Positions 31,511 to 38,262 of a stretch of DNA of 39,805 nt are shown here, in pieces; positions within the stretch are counted from its first letter, which is position 1; each line of letters opens with the position of its first letter. The stretch comes from an archaeon (lineage in GTDB: Archaea > Nanobdellota > Nanobdellia > SCGC-AAA011-G17 > ARS1178): the NCBI GenBank assembly GCA_002688325.1, contig NZCS01000013.1, positions 1 to 39,805 on the forward strand, in the 5' to 3' direction. The notes under the pieces are model-generated. The model searched no databases. It was not told the DNA's origin and saw only the letters and a program-made list of their open reading frames with translations. A program made the translations under genes and the position numbers.

Positions 31511-31600
31511 GATGATATGGAGTTCATTTCGGTGAATGAAATATTGTTTAGCTGTTAACTTGATCTGCTTGCAGAGAAGGTTAATAGCGACCTCTTTTTT
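31511..31600 (+). ncRNA. candidate structured non-coding RNA, about 90 nt
   Basis: Two hairpins are followed by a U tract. Hairpin 1: TTCATTT (31523-31529) pairs with GAATGAA (31534-31540) around loop CGGT. Hairpin 2: from GCTG at 31551 to TAGC at 31588. It is a 17-bp stem with a tandem G-A/A-G pair (GA at 31562-31563 facing GA at 31574-31575), two wobble pairs and the tetraloop CTTG (31568-31571). CCTCTTTTTT at 31591-31600 would end it. The region has its own TATA box and no convincing reading frame. It does not match a C/D sRNA (no box D), a tRNA, or an H/ACA RNA (no ACA end). I do not recognise the family. Confidence 0.55.
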
Positions 31601-31739
31601 AATAAGATTTTTTCTTAGAATAATTTGTTATTTTATATATTGTTTCTGCAGTTTTAATTAATGCATCTGTTGTTATAATTGCTGCTAGACTAAATGTTGT
31701 TGGAATTAATATTTTTTCTAAAGTTTTTTTCATTTTCAT
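31599..31739 (-). CDS. 46-aa small membrane protein, last gene of the minD operon
   Basis: A short gene that starts with ATG at 31739 in an ATGA overlap with the minD stop and ends with TAA at 31599-31601. It begins MKMKKTLEKI, has one hydrophobic segment LIPTTFSLAAIITTDALI (about residues 11-28), and ends in a lysine-rich tail (NYSKKKSY). Positive charges on both sides of a single helix fit a small membrane or amphipathic anchor. The precise coupling to minD argues that it is real. Its stop codon overlaps the T tract of the convergent ncRNA candidate. A role in membrane placement of the MinD ATPase is a guess from position. Confidence 0.55.
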   Translation of the reverse strand: MKMKKTLEKILIPTTFSLAAIITTDALIKTAETIYKITNYSKKKSY

Positions 31740-32485
31740 AAGCCAAAGAAATTTAAGATTTTAGTAACAATACTTTCTTCTTCATACTCAGTTCCGGTTA
31801 ATTCTGCTGCTAATCTTTTGTAAGCTTTTGCTGATTCTGAATAAGGAAAGGAATGTATAACTGGATTTGCTAATTTAATAGACGAAGGAACATTTGAATC
31901 TTCTGGAATTTCTCCAATAATTTTGTTTTCAAGTATTTTTTCTATATCATTCTTAGATAAATCATGTTTATTTGCTGTTTTATTTACTATAACTCCTGTA
32001 ATAGGAAGTTTTAGTTCTTCTGCTAATTTTACTGATTTTAGAGAATCTGTAACAGAAGGTAAGTCTGGATTTGTAACTATTAATAATTCATCTGAAGCTT
32101 TCATACAAGCTACAACTTCGTCTGATAGGCCTGCTGAAGAGTCAATTAAAACAATATCTGTTAGGTCTTTTAACTTTCTAATTTCTGTTTTTAGTTTTTT
32201 ATATGGTGTTTTTCTTATATCTTTTATAAAAATAGAAGAAGGTATAACTTTTAATTTTTTATGTGTGTAAATAGATTGTACTATCTTTTTTTTACCTTGT
32301 AAAACGTGATTTAAGTAACTAGGTAAATTTTGAATTCCTAGATGTAAGGCAATGTTTGGAGTTGATAAATTACCATCAATAACAGTTACATCTCTGTATT
32401 CTGATAAAGCTAGGCCTAAGTTTAAAGTTGTAGTAGTTTTACCTGTGCCTCCTTTTCCAGAAGCTAAACATACAAATTTAGTCAA
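31736..32485 (-). CDS. minD: MinD/ParA-type P-loop ATPase
   Basis: A deviant Walker-A ATPase of the SIMIBI class. KGGTGKTTT (residues 11-19), preceded by LASG, is the ParA/MinD P-loop with its signature lysine. VIDGNLSTPNIALHLG is switch I and DIVLIDSSAGLSD carries the Walker-B aspartate. IVTNPDLPSVTDSLK and GVIVNKTANK follow as in archaeal MinD. The C-terminus (VTKILNFFGL) is a short amphipathic helix like the membrane-targeting sequence of MinD. It starts with TTG at 32485; GAGGAG lies 6 nt upstream, and the start overlaps the previous gene by 8 nt. The neighbours are two helical proteins of unknown function and a tiny membrane protein, not MinC/MinE, so the role may be positioning of some other structure. 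Confidence 0.88.
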   Translation of the reverse strand: MTKFVCLASGKGGTGKTTTTLNLGLALSEYRDVTVIDGNLSTPNIALHLGIQNLPSYLNHVLQGKKKIVQSIYTHKKLKVIPSSIFIKDIRKTPYKKLKTEIRKLKDLTDIVLIDSSAGLSDEVVACMKASDELLIVTNPDLPSVTDSLKSVKLAEELKLPITGVIVNKTANKHDLSKNDIEKILENKIIGEIPEDSNVPSSIKLANPVIHSFPYSESAKAYKRLAAELTGTEYEEESIVTKILNFFGL

Positions 32486-32903
32486 TTTCTTCTCCTCTTA
32501 GGTATTTTACAAAATTAATGGTTTTTTGATGAAATTCTTTTAAAGTTTCTACATCTACTTTTTTATAAGGAGTAATTAAAGTCATATGTTTTCTATATTG
32601 TTCTTTTACTTCATATTCGGATTTTATGATGTTTTTTAAGAGCAAATAGAAAGAGATTAAGTCATCTGAGTCCTTATGGATCTTCTTTAATTCATTTACT
32701 TTTTGAATAGGAGAAGGAGGTAATTCTTTTATTTTTTTTGAATTTTCTAATGCTTCTATAATAGCTAAATCTAAGGTAGATATCATCCGTTTTATGATAT
32801 TTCTAATAACATCTCCTGTTTTAGTGTATTTTAGGGTTACATAGATTAGATGGTCTACCCTTTTCAATTCTTCCTTAACTTCATCGTCTGAAAATTCTCT
32901 CAT
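32478..32903 (-). CDS. helical protein of the minD operon, 141 aa
   Basis: All-helical soluble protein. The N-terminal part EELKRVDHLIYVTLKYTKTGDVIRNIIKRM (about 10-39) has a DHL motif followed by a long helix, and the C-terminus ends in FHQKTINFVKYLRGEEID. The layout is HEPN-like, but no RxxxxH catalytic motif is seen. A similar DHL-plus-helix start occurs in the gene before it, so the two may be ancient paralogues. The ATG at 32903 overlaps that gene by 23 nt, and its own end overlaps minD by 8 nt. The chain of overlaps implies co-translation and probably a complex with the MinD ATPase. Confidence 0.65.
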   Translation of the reverse strand: MREFSDDEVKEELKRVDHLIYVTLKYTKTGDVIRNIIKRMISTLDLAIIEALENSKKIKELPPSPIQKVNELKKIHKDSDDLISFYLLLKNIIKSEYEVKEQYRKHMTLITPYKKVDVETLKEFHQKTINFVKYLRGEEID

Positions 32904-33366
32904 GTTCTAATAGTATTTTATTTAGTTTGTTTATAAAGGGTCTAGACTCACTTATATAGTTTTTTATTTTTTCTATGGTAATTGTCCTTGTTTTAAAGGA
33001 TTCTGTGGTTATTATGAACTTATCTTTTCTTATGAATGATATTTCTGAAGTATTGTGTAGGTGTATTATTGATTGTAATTCTAGTATTAATGGTAGAAAT
33101 TCAGTTAAATTGTATTTTGGTGCTACTTTTTCTTTGAAAATGTTGAATTTTGATTTAAAGTTGTTTTCATATTGAGGAATTCTTTTGAAAGCTCTTTCTA
33201 GGAATAATAAAGCTTCCATTGATGAATTTAAAGAGTGATTTAGATTTTTTATGATTGTAATTGAAATTTTAAGGTCTTTTACTAATGGGAAAGTTGTTGA
33301 GGTTAAGTGATCTGCTATTCTGTAAGAAGTGTTTGCTTTTTTAATTAAATCTGTAAATTCTTTCAT
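32881..33366 (-). CDS. helical protein, first gene of the minD operon, 161 aa
   Basis: All-helical. It starts MKEFTDLIKKANTSYRIADHLTSTTFPLVKD (residues 1-31), with the same DHL motif as the following gene, then hydrophobic helices LNSSMEALLFLERAF and LPLILELQSIIHLH. The C-terminal KIKNYISESRPFINKLNKILLEHERI is a charged helix. No membrane helix or signal peptide. I do not know the family; a helical-bundle (HEPN-like) fold is likely. A TTAAAAA box lies 29 nt before the ATG, and a TATATAAA lies farther upstream. It is divergent from the gene at 33522, with an A-tract element between. Confidence 0.6.
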   Translation of the reverse strand: MKEFTDLIKKANTSYRIADHLTSTTFPLVKDLKISITIIKNLNHSLNSSMEALLFLERAFKRIPQYENNFKSKFNIFKEKVAPKYNLTEFLPLILELQSIIHLHNTSEISFIRKDKFIITTESFKTRTITIEKIKNYISESRPFINKLNKILLEHERIFRR

Positions 33367-33423
33367 ATTTTAAGTAAAGATATGTTAATTTTTAAGTATT
33401 TATATAGTAAAAGGAAAAGTTGG

Positions 33424-33463
33424 TTTAACTGTAAGCTTTTTCTAAAAAAGCTTAACCAAAAAA
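33424..33463 (+). repeat. A-tract dispersed element, full copy
   Basis: TTTAACTGTAAG, C-T5-CT-A6-G, CTTAACC, A6 (40 nt), nearly identical to the minus-strand copy at 27465-27505. TAAGCTTTTT (33432-33441) and AAAAAGCTTA (33445-33454) can form a 10-bp hairpin with a 3-nt loop. It lies between the divergent promoters of the minD operon and the gene at 33522. Confidence 0.8.
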
Positions 33464-33521
33464 GGAAAGAAAAAACTGGAAAATATAAATGTTTAAATAG
33501 TGGTTATTTTTTGTTTTATTT

Positions 33522-33707
33522 ATGGGAGAAATAGTATATAGAGATGAAGTTCTTGATTTTATTAAGGAGATGGATTATGAAGAAGAAGATGATCGTGGAC
33601 CAAAACTGACTAAAAAGGGGATATTGGCACATATTGAAAAAAGAACAGAAAGTGGTTTAGAATTATATGTTATGTATGAAGCAAAGTATGATAGTAAAGA
33701 TGATTAA
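33522..33707 (+). CDS. small hypothetical acidic protein, 61 aa
   Basis: Not recognised. It starts MGEIVYRDEVLDFIKEM and has an acidic middle (YEEEDDRGP) followed by LTKKGILAHIEKRTESGLELYVMYEAK. The pattern KLTKKGILAHIEK could be part of a small winged helix. A TTTAAATA box lies 30 nt before the ATG, so the transcript should be leaderless. The MGEI start resembles that of the gene at 35667, but I see no further similarity. Confidence 0.5.
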   Translation: MGEIVYRDEVLDFIKEMDYEEEDDRGPKLTKKGILAHIEKRTESGLELYVMYEAKYDSKDD

Positions 33708-33765
33708 TTCTTATAAAAAGTAAAGTATAAAAAGGGAAAATTGATGGTTTTTGTGGGGTAGAATA

Positions 33766-34026
33766 ATGGAAGATTTAAGTGAGATTGAACAATTGGTTTT
33801 GAGTGTTGTAGAAGAAAGTCCTGGTAGATGGAAGAGTAGAGGGGTAGTTAATCAAGTTGTATATCTACATAATGGAAAAGGTACTTCTGAAAAAGATGTT
33901 AAAGATGTTGTTAAAGGATTGATTAAAGAAGGATATGTAGAACTTCGTGGGACTAAACGATTACATGGTCAAGATTGGGAACAATTTTGTTATCCAAGTG
34001 AAAATGGAAAGAAGGAAGTAGTTTAA
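33766..34026 (+). CDS. winged-helix protein, 86 aa
   Basis: A likely small winged-helix DNA-binding or protein-interaction domain. EIEQLVLSVVEESPGRW (about 5-21) forms helix 1, VVNQVVYLHNGKGTSEKDVKDVVKGLIKEGYVEL gives helices 2 and 3, and the wing is LRGTKRLHGQDWEQFCYPSENGKK. I place the start at the ATG at 33766, preceded by GGGTAG, rather than at the in-frame TTG at 33751. A TATAAAA box starts at 33726. Target unknown. Two further small winged-helix-like genes lie at 35667 and 35958, near a double Lrp regulator. Confidence 0.6.
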   Translation: MEDLSEIEQLVLSVVEESPGRWKSRGVVNQVVYLHNGKGTSEKDVKDVVKGLIKEGYVELRGTKRLHGQDWEQFCYPSENGKKEVV

Positions 34027-34058
34027 AGGGTAGAATAAAAAACTTCCTTCAATGAAAA

Positions 34059-34607
34059 TTAAGCTGTTATTGGTTCTGGAACTAAAGGTGATTCTTGTTT
34101 TTCTTTTAATCTTTCTTCAATAGATCTAGGAAGATAAACTGAAGAATCTTCTCCTGTTATTTGTTTTAAAACTGCAATAAGTTGTTTATCTGGAATTCTT
34201 TTTAAATCTGTTAATTTTTCTTGATAATCTTGGATTGTTTGTGCTACTTTATGAAGTGCTTCTGTATATGGTTCTTGAGTGAAATCATGTAAAAGTTCTT
34301 GATCTTGATACCTCTCAACCCAATCAATAGTTTGATCATTATTGATTTGGAATGGTAATACTCTTTCGTGTCTTTGTATATTTCTACCTAAAAAACCAGA
34401 AGGCATTAATGCAATTACTAAAGTTCCTAAATCTGCTCTATCGCAAGGTTCTCCTAAAACTCGATCTTGTTCAAAATTTGTTCCGTCTGGATTATATGGT
34501 TCAAAGTAAGCTTGTGAAATTGCAACTATTGGAAAATTAGCTTCAGGATTACCATAACCAGTTCTTTCTATTACTTTATTTAAGTCTTCAACAGAATATA
34601 TACTCAT
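34059..34607 (-). CDS. hypothetical protein, 182 aa
   Basis: Not recognised. Soluble, with an N-terminal alpha/beta region (FPIVAISQAYFEPYNPDG), a middle stretch GTLVIALMPSGFLGRNIQRHERVLPF that could hold a substrate loop, and a helical C-terminus (ALHKVAQTIQDYQEKLTDL). No signal peptide or membrane helix. The C-terminal tail SPLVPEPITA is proline-rich. It is divergent from the double Lrp gene with about 100 bp between starts. Arg, Gln and Asp are high and Lys low (about 9 Lys to 11 Arg), again unlike the housekeeping genes. Confidence 0.55.
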   Translation of the reverse strand: MSIYSVEDLNKVIERTGYGNPEANFPIVAISQAYFEPYNPDGTNFEQDRVLGEPCDRADLGTLVIALMPSGFLGRNIQRHERVLPFQINNDQTIDWVERYQDQELLHDFTQEPYTEALHKVAQTIQDYQEKLTDLKRIPDKQLIAVLKQITGEDSSVYLPRSIEERLKEKQESPLVPEPITA

Positions 34608-34703
34608 TTTATAGTTAAAAAGCTTAAAATGTTAATTAAAGTTGTTATGGTATTTTTTGTAAAAAGGAAATATTTATATAAATTAATTCATTTATACAAA
34701 ATT

Positions 34704-35612
34704 ATGAAGAAAAAAGTTGAAAGATTAGTTAAGGAAATAAGGAAAAATTCAAGATTAACGTCGAGAGAACTAGGAAAAAGACTAAGAACAAGTCAACAGT
34801 CAATTAATTACTTAATCCATAGTTTAGAGAAGAACAAAATTATTAAGAAATATACAACAATTTTTGATGGATCTAGGTTTGGTTTGATTAAATTTATTGT
34901 ATTTTTTAGAATTAAAGACAATAGTGATTTAATAAAATATTTGAAAGAACATGAAGATGTAGTTAAGATAGAAAAGTTAAGTATTGGTTGGGATTTTAAA
35001 GTTATTTTTTCTTGTAAAAATATTTCTCATTTCAATAAATCATTAAAAGAATTGTTGAATGAATTTAAGAAAATTGATAGATTGGTTATTTTACCAGTTA
35101 TTGTTAAGTATGATTTTATAGAAGAAAAAAATATATTGTTTGGGGATAGGGAGAAAATTGAAATTAGTGATAAAGAATTAGAGATTTGTAAAATATTATT
35201 GGAAGATGGAAGAAAAAGTTATGTTGATATTAGTAAGAAAGTTAAGTTAGATCCTAAGACAATTGTAAGAATAAAGAAAAAATTGGAGAATGAGGAAATT
35301 ATAAAGGGATATTCAGTTGTTGTTGATCATAATAAGTTAGGGATAAGAAGATTTGTTTTGTTAATTAGATTAAATGATTATAGTTTAGAAGCCGATAAGA
35401 AATTAATTAATTATTGTAAAAATAAAAAAGAAATTGTTTCATTGTTTAAAACTTTTGGAAGTTATGATTTGGTTTTAGAAATAGAATTGAGGAATAAAAC
35501 TTTAGTTGAATTTTTGAAAGATTTTAGAGATAATGAAATGGTTAAAGATTATAGTTCTAGTATTAGTGATGGTGTGATTAAAGAAGATTATTTGCCTGAA
35601 AGTGTTTTTTAA
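34704..35612 (+). CDS. tandem Lrp/AsnC-family transcriptional regulator
   Basis: Two Lrp units in one chain. Unit 1: HTH about residues 1-45 (LVKEIRKNSRLTSRELGKRL, SQQSINYLIHSLEKNKII) and a ligand-binding RAM domain about 50-145. Unit 2: HTH about 150-195 (LEICKILLEDGRKSYVDISKKVKLDPKTIVRIKKKLE) and RAM about 200-300, with KTFGSYDLVLEIEL. Normal Lrp proteins are about 150 residues, so at 302 residues this is a covalent dimer. The start at 34704 (MKKKVERLVK) follows a TTTATAT box by 31 nt. The upstream in-frame ATG at 34629 lies before that promoter. It probably senses an amino acid or similar small ligand; targets unknown. Confidence 0.85.
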   Translation: MKKKVERLVKEIRKNSRLTSRELGKRLRTSQQSINYLIHSLEKNKIIKKYTTIFDGSRFGLIKFIVFFRIKDNSDLIKYLKEHEDVVKIEKLSIGWDFKVIFSCKNISHFNKSLKELLNEFKKIDRLVILPVIVKYDFIEEKNILFGDREKIEISDKELEICKILLEDGRKSYVDISKKVKLDPKTIVRIKKKLENEEIIKGYSVVVDHNKLGIRRFVLLIRLNDYSLEADKKLINYCKNKKEIVSLFKTFGSYDLVLEIELRNKTLVEFLKDFRDNEMVKDYSSSISDGVIKEDYLPESVF

Positions 35613-35666
35613 GGAAAGTTTTAAAAGGGTGTTTTTATTGTGTTTTTTAGGTGATGGGAGAATAAA

Positions 35667-35912
35667 ATGGGAGAAATAGACTATACAAGTTTAAGGAATA
35701 CTTTAGTTGCAAAAGTTGGTGAAAGAATTGAATTATTTGGTACTCATTTAGAACATGCTGTAAAAAAGGGAAAAATAATGGCAACTGATAATTTAATAGG
35801 TTTGTTACTTTTAGCTGATTTAGTAAGCCATGTTGATGGTGAACCTCATGTTTATGAACCAACAGAAAAAGGAAAACAAGTTTATGAACAAATTTATGGT
35901 TCTGAAGAATAA
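35667..35912 (+). CDS. small protein, possibly winged-helix, 81 aa
   Basis: An acidic protein with helices RNTLVAKVGERIELFGTHLEHAV and NLIGLLLLADLVSHV, then a beta-type EPHVYEPTEKGKQVYEQIYG, which has the TxKGxxVYE shape often seen in the wing and last helix of winged-helix proteins. No family assignment. GGGAG lies 6 nt before the ATG at 35667, acting as a Shine-Dalgarno. The TTTTAAAAGGG element sits about 45 nt upstream, so this transcript has a leader. Confidence 0.5.
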   Translation: MGEIDYTSLRNTLVAKVGERIELFGTHLEHAVKKGKIMATDNLIGLLLLADLVSHVDGEPHVYEPTEKGKQVYEQIYGSEE

Positions 35913-35957
35913 CTTTAAACAGTTAAATTTTTAATGGTTGTTATTTTGCATTTTTAT

Positions 35958-36161
35958 ATGTATTTTATAAGAGATTTGATTTTAGAAGTATGTAAACCTA
36001 AAGAAAGTATATCTGTTGAAGAGGTAATTAAAAAATTAGGATTAGATAGAAATGATGTATTAATTAGAGTTACTTTAGAAGAGATGGCAGAACAAAAAGT
36101 ATTTGATGTTGAAAATGGGTGTTATGTTTTAAGAGATAGAGATAAATGGTATGAATGGTAA
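35958..36161 (+). CDS. small winged-helix-like protein, 67 aa
   Basis: The pattern RDLILEVCKPKESISVEEVIKKLGLDRNDVLIRVTLEEMAEQKVFDVENGCYVLRD (from about residue 5) reads as helix, helix, recognition helix and wing, a minimal winged helix. I start at 35958 (MYFIRDL). A TTTTTAATGG element begins 30 nt upstream, as at 16568, and the ATG at 35934 lies within that element. Just before it is the AAACAGTTAAA word seen in other gaps. Function unknown; a DNA-binding or protein-binding adaptor is likely. Confidence 0.5.
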   Translation: MYFIRDLILEVCKPKESISVEEVIKKLGLDRNDVLIRVTLEEMAEQKVFDVENGCYVLRDRDKWYEW

Positions 36162-36193
36162 GTTTTTTAAATAGTTAATTTAAATTAAAGATA

Positions 36194-37534
36194 ATGAAAA
36201 AAGATTTTACAAAAGGTGATATTCTTAAACATATAGTAAAAGCAGCATGGCCAATTGTTTTAGCTATGTTTTTTCAAACAAGTTTTGGCTTAGTAGATTT
36301 ATTTTTTGTAAGTAGGATAAGTGATGTTGCAATTGCTGCTATTTCAATGGCTTTTCCTGTTATGTTTTTTTTAATAGCATTATCTTCTGGAGTTTCTATA
36401 GGAACAACTTCTTTTATTTCGAGATTGTGGGGTAAGAAGAATTATAAAAAAGCAGGGAAGGTTGCTTCAAATTCTTTAATAAGTGGTTCTGTTGTTGGAA
36501 TTTTATTGAGTATTTTTGGGTATTTTTTAAGTAATAGAATATTTAGTTTTATGGGTGCAGAAGGAGAATTATTAATAGCGGTTGTTGGTTATGCTAAAAT
36601 AATATTCCTTGGTTTGATATTTATGTTTATTTTATGGGTTTTAAATGGAATTTTTAGAGGTATGGGAGAAATGATTACTTCTATGAAGATTATGAGTTAT
36701 TCTGCTGTTTTGAATCTATTATTAGATCCTTTGTTTATATTTGTTTTAGATTTGGGATTAGAAGGTGCAGCTATTGCAAGTGTTTTATCAAGATTAATAG
36801 GAGTTTTAATTGGATTTTATTATATTAGTAAAGAAGAACATATTAAATTAAAATTTAAAGAGTGGAATTATAAAATAAATAAAGAGATATTTAGGGTTGG
36901 TTTGCCTGCAAGTTTAGCTAATGTTAGTAATTCTATTGGGTTTTTTGTTTTGACTATGTTTGTTGCTAGATTTGGTGTTGAAGCTGTTGCAGGTTTTGGA
37001 GTTGGAGCAAGGATTGATAGTTTTGTATTTTTACCATTAATTGGTATTGGTGGAGCTGTTATGAGTATTGTTGGACAGAATGTTGGTGTGAAAAATTTAG
37101 AAAGAGTTAAAGAAACAGTTAAAGTGGGTAATAGAATTTCTTTAGGTGTTGTTTTGTTATTGATGTTATTGATATTGCCTTTTTCTAGAAAAATAATTGG
37201 TTTATTTAGTTTAAGTGTAGATGTTGTAAATATTGGGATGTTGTATTTAGTTTTAGCTTTAATTGGAGATTTATTTTTTTTAATGATTGTTAATTATAGT
37301 AGTGCTTTTGAAGGTGCAGGTTTACCTTTACCAGCTTTTGTTATGGGATTTTTGAGATCTATTGTATTGCTAATTCCTTTAAGTTATATTGGAGGTTTTG
37401 TATTAGGAAAAGGTTTGTTAGGAATATGGATTGGTGGATTAATAGCTATTTGTTTAAGTGGTTTAATTGGTTTTGTTTGGTTTAATTTTGTTAATTGGTG
37501 GGATAAAGTTGAGAAGTTTGAGGTTGTTGTTTAA
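36194..37534 (+). CDS. MATE-family multidrug/sodium exporter
   Basis: A 12-helix membrane transporter in two six-helix bundles. The family's first helix FQTSFGLVDLFFVSRISDVAIAA (about 27-49), the GVSIGTTSFISRLWGKKNYKKA loop and NLLLDPLFIFVLDLGLEGAAIASVLSR are diagnostic. The second bundle repeats the pattern at GLPASLANVSNSIGFFVLTMFVARFG. MATE proteins export drugs or metabolites using Na+ or H+. At 446 residues it is full length. The substrate is unknown. The ATG follows TTAATTTAAATTAAAG, and the gene is followed by the 25-nt dispersed repeat. Confidence 0.92.
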   Translation: MKKDFTKGDILKHIVKAAWPIVLAMFFQTSFGLVDLFFVSRISDVAIAAISMAFPVMFFLIALSSGVSIGTTSFISRLWGKKNYKKAGKVASNSLISGSVVGILLSIFGYFLSNRIFSFMGAEGELLIAVVGYAKIIFLGLIFMFILWVLNGIFRGMGEMITSMKIMSYSAVLNLLLDPLFIFVLDLGLEGAAIASVLSRLIGVLIGFYYISKEEHIKLKFKEWNYKINKEIFRVGLPASLANVSNSIGFFVLTMFVARFGVEAVAGFGVGARIDSFVFLPLIGIGGAVMSIVGQNVGVKNLERVKETVKVGNRISLGVVLLLMLLILPFSRKIIGLFSLSVDVVNIGMLYLVLALIGDLFFLMIVNYSSAFEGAGLPLPAFVMGFLRSIVLLIPLSYIGGFVLGKGLLGIWIGGLIAICLSGLIGFVWFNFVNWWDKVEKFEVVV

Positions 37535-37555
37535 GAAAATAGTAAAAGAAATGTA

Positions 37556-37580
37556 TTTGTAACTGGTTCGCTTTGCTCAC
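37556..37580 (+). repeat. 25-nt dispersed repeat, copy 2
   Basis: Identical over 25 nt to 5054-5078 and again placed shortly after a plus-strand stop codon (MATE gene, 22 nt). After the shared block the two copies diverge. The rest of the gap to 37625 is A/T-rich without other features. Confidence 0.75.
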
Positions 37581-37625
37581 GAAAAAAGAAAAAATGTTAT
37601 TGAAAAATCATTAAGATTGTTTGTA

Positions 37626-37958
37626 TCAATATTTAAACCTCCTTTCGTAATTCTTATGATCTAACCATTCTAAAACAATTGAAAGTATTAAAATTTCTTC
37701 TTTTCCAATTGTGTAGATTAATCTCCAAGCATTAGGAAGATTGTATTTCCAAAGATTATCTAACTTTCCAAATTTTGTTTCATATTCTTTTGGAATAAGT
37801 TTTTTAGGTATTTGAATTCCTGAAAAAGCATTTTCTTCTAAATCTTCAAAAGCTCTTGTCAACCAGTTATATAATTTTTTATCTTCTGTTTTCGAGGTTT
37901 TTAATTTTTCAAAAGATAGTTTTGTTTTTTCATCTCCGAATACTAACTTAGATTTCAT
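37626..37958 (-). CDS. RelE/ParE-like toxin of a type II toxin-antitoxin pair
   Basis: A 110-residue protein with the RelE/ParE fold pattern. The N-terminal helices (KTKLSFEKLKTSKTEDKKLYNWLTRAFEDLEEN) are followed by beta strands LWKYNLPNAWRLIYTIGKEEILILSIVLEWLDHKNYERRF, where the arginine/tyrosine-rich end matches the RNA-facing side of RelE-type toxins. The ATG at 37958 forms an ATGA overlap with the upstream gene's stop; the ATG at 37967 is less likely. Chain order is antitoxin first, toxin second. If active it would cleave mRNA on the ribosome or inhibit gyrase, but catalytic residues cannot be confirmed by eye. Confidence 0.7.
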   Translation of the reverse strand: MKSKLVFGDEKTKLSFEKLKTSKTEDKKLYNWLTRAFEDLEENAFSGIQIPKKLIPKEYETKFGKLDNLWKYNLPNAWRLIYTIGKEEILILSIVLEWLDHKNYERRFKY

Positions 37959-38239
37959 TTTTTCCAAAAAAGATGTGGTTTAGATAAATATTTTTTTACT
38001 AATTCTGGATTCCAAATCCATGCTATTTTACCTTCTTTGTCTGTAGCTATTTTTCCTGAATCTGATAAGTAATCAAAAATAACACAAAAAGTTTGATACA
38101 TTGTTTTTTTGGGTAGATGTTCCCATAAAGATTTTTTTTTGAATTCTCCAGAGTGATCTTTAATGAATTCTTCAACCATTAGAACTGTGTCTAGTTGAGG
38201 ATAATGTAAAACTGTTTTTTGTTGTAATAGTTGTTTCAT
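37955..38239 (-). CDS. probable antitoxin partner of the RelE/ParE-like toxin, 94 aa
   Basis: A small protein with a winged-helix-like C-terminal part: KSLWEHLPKKTMYQTFCVIFDYLSDSGKIATDKEGKIAWIWNPE (about 36-79), helices then a two-strand wing. The N-terminus VLHYPQLDTVLMVEEFIKD is a separate helix. It is not a classic RelB/AbrB antitoxin. I infer the role from the 4-nt overlap with the toxin gene and from the inverted repeat in its promoter region. The TTTATAT box is about 30 nt upstream of the ATG. Confidence 0.6.
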   Translation of the reverse strand: MKQLLQQKTVLHYPQLDTVLMVEEFIKDHSGEFKKKSLWEHLPKKTMYQTFCVIFDYLSDSGKIATDKEGKIAWIWNPELVKKYLSKPHLFWKK

Positions 38240-38242
38240 GTA

Positions 38243-38262
38243 GTTGTATAAGTGTATATAAC
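38243..38262 (-). promoter_or_regulatory. inverted repeat in the toxin-antitoxin promoter, possible operator
   Basis: GTTGTATA (38243-38250) and TATATAAC (38255-38262) are imperfect inverted repeats around AGTG, lying between the TATA box (38263-38270) and the start codon at 38239. A repressor bound here would block transcription initiation, as in autoregulated toxin-antitoxin operons. Confidence 0.45.
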
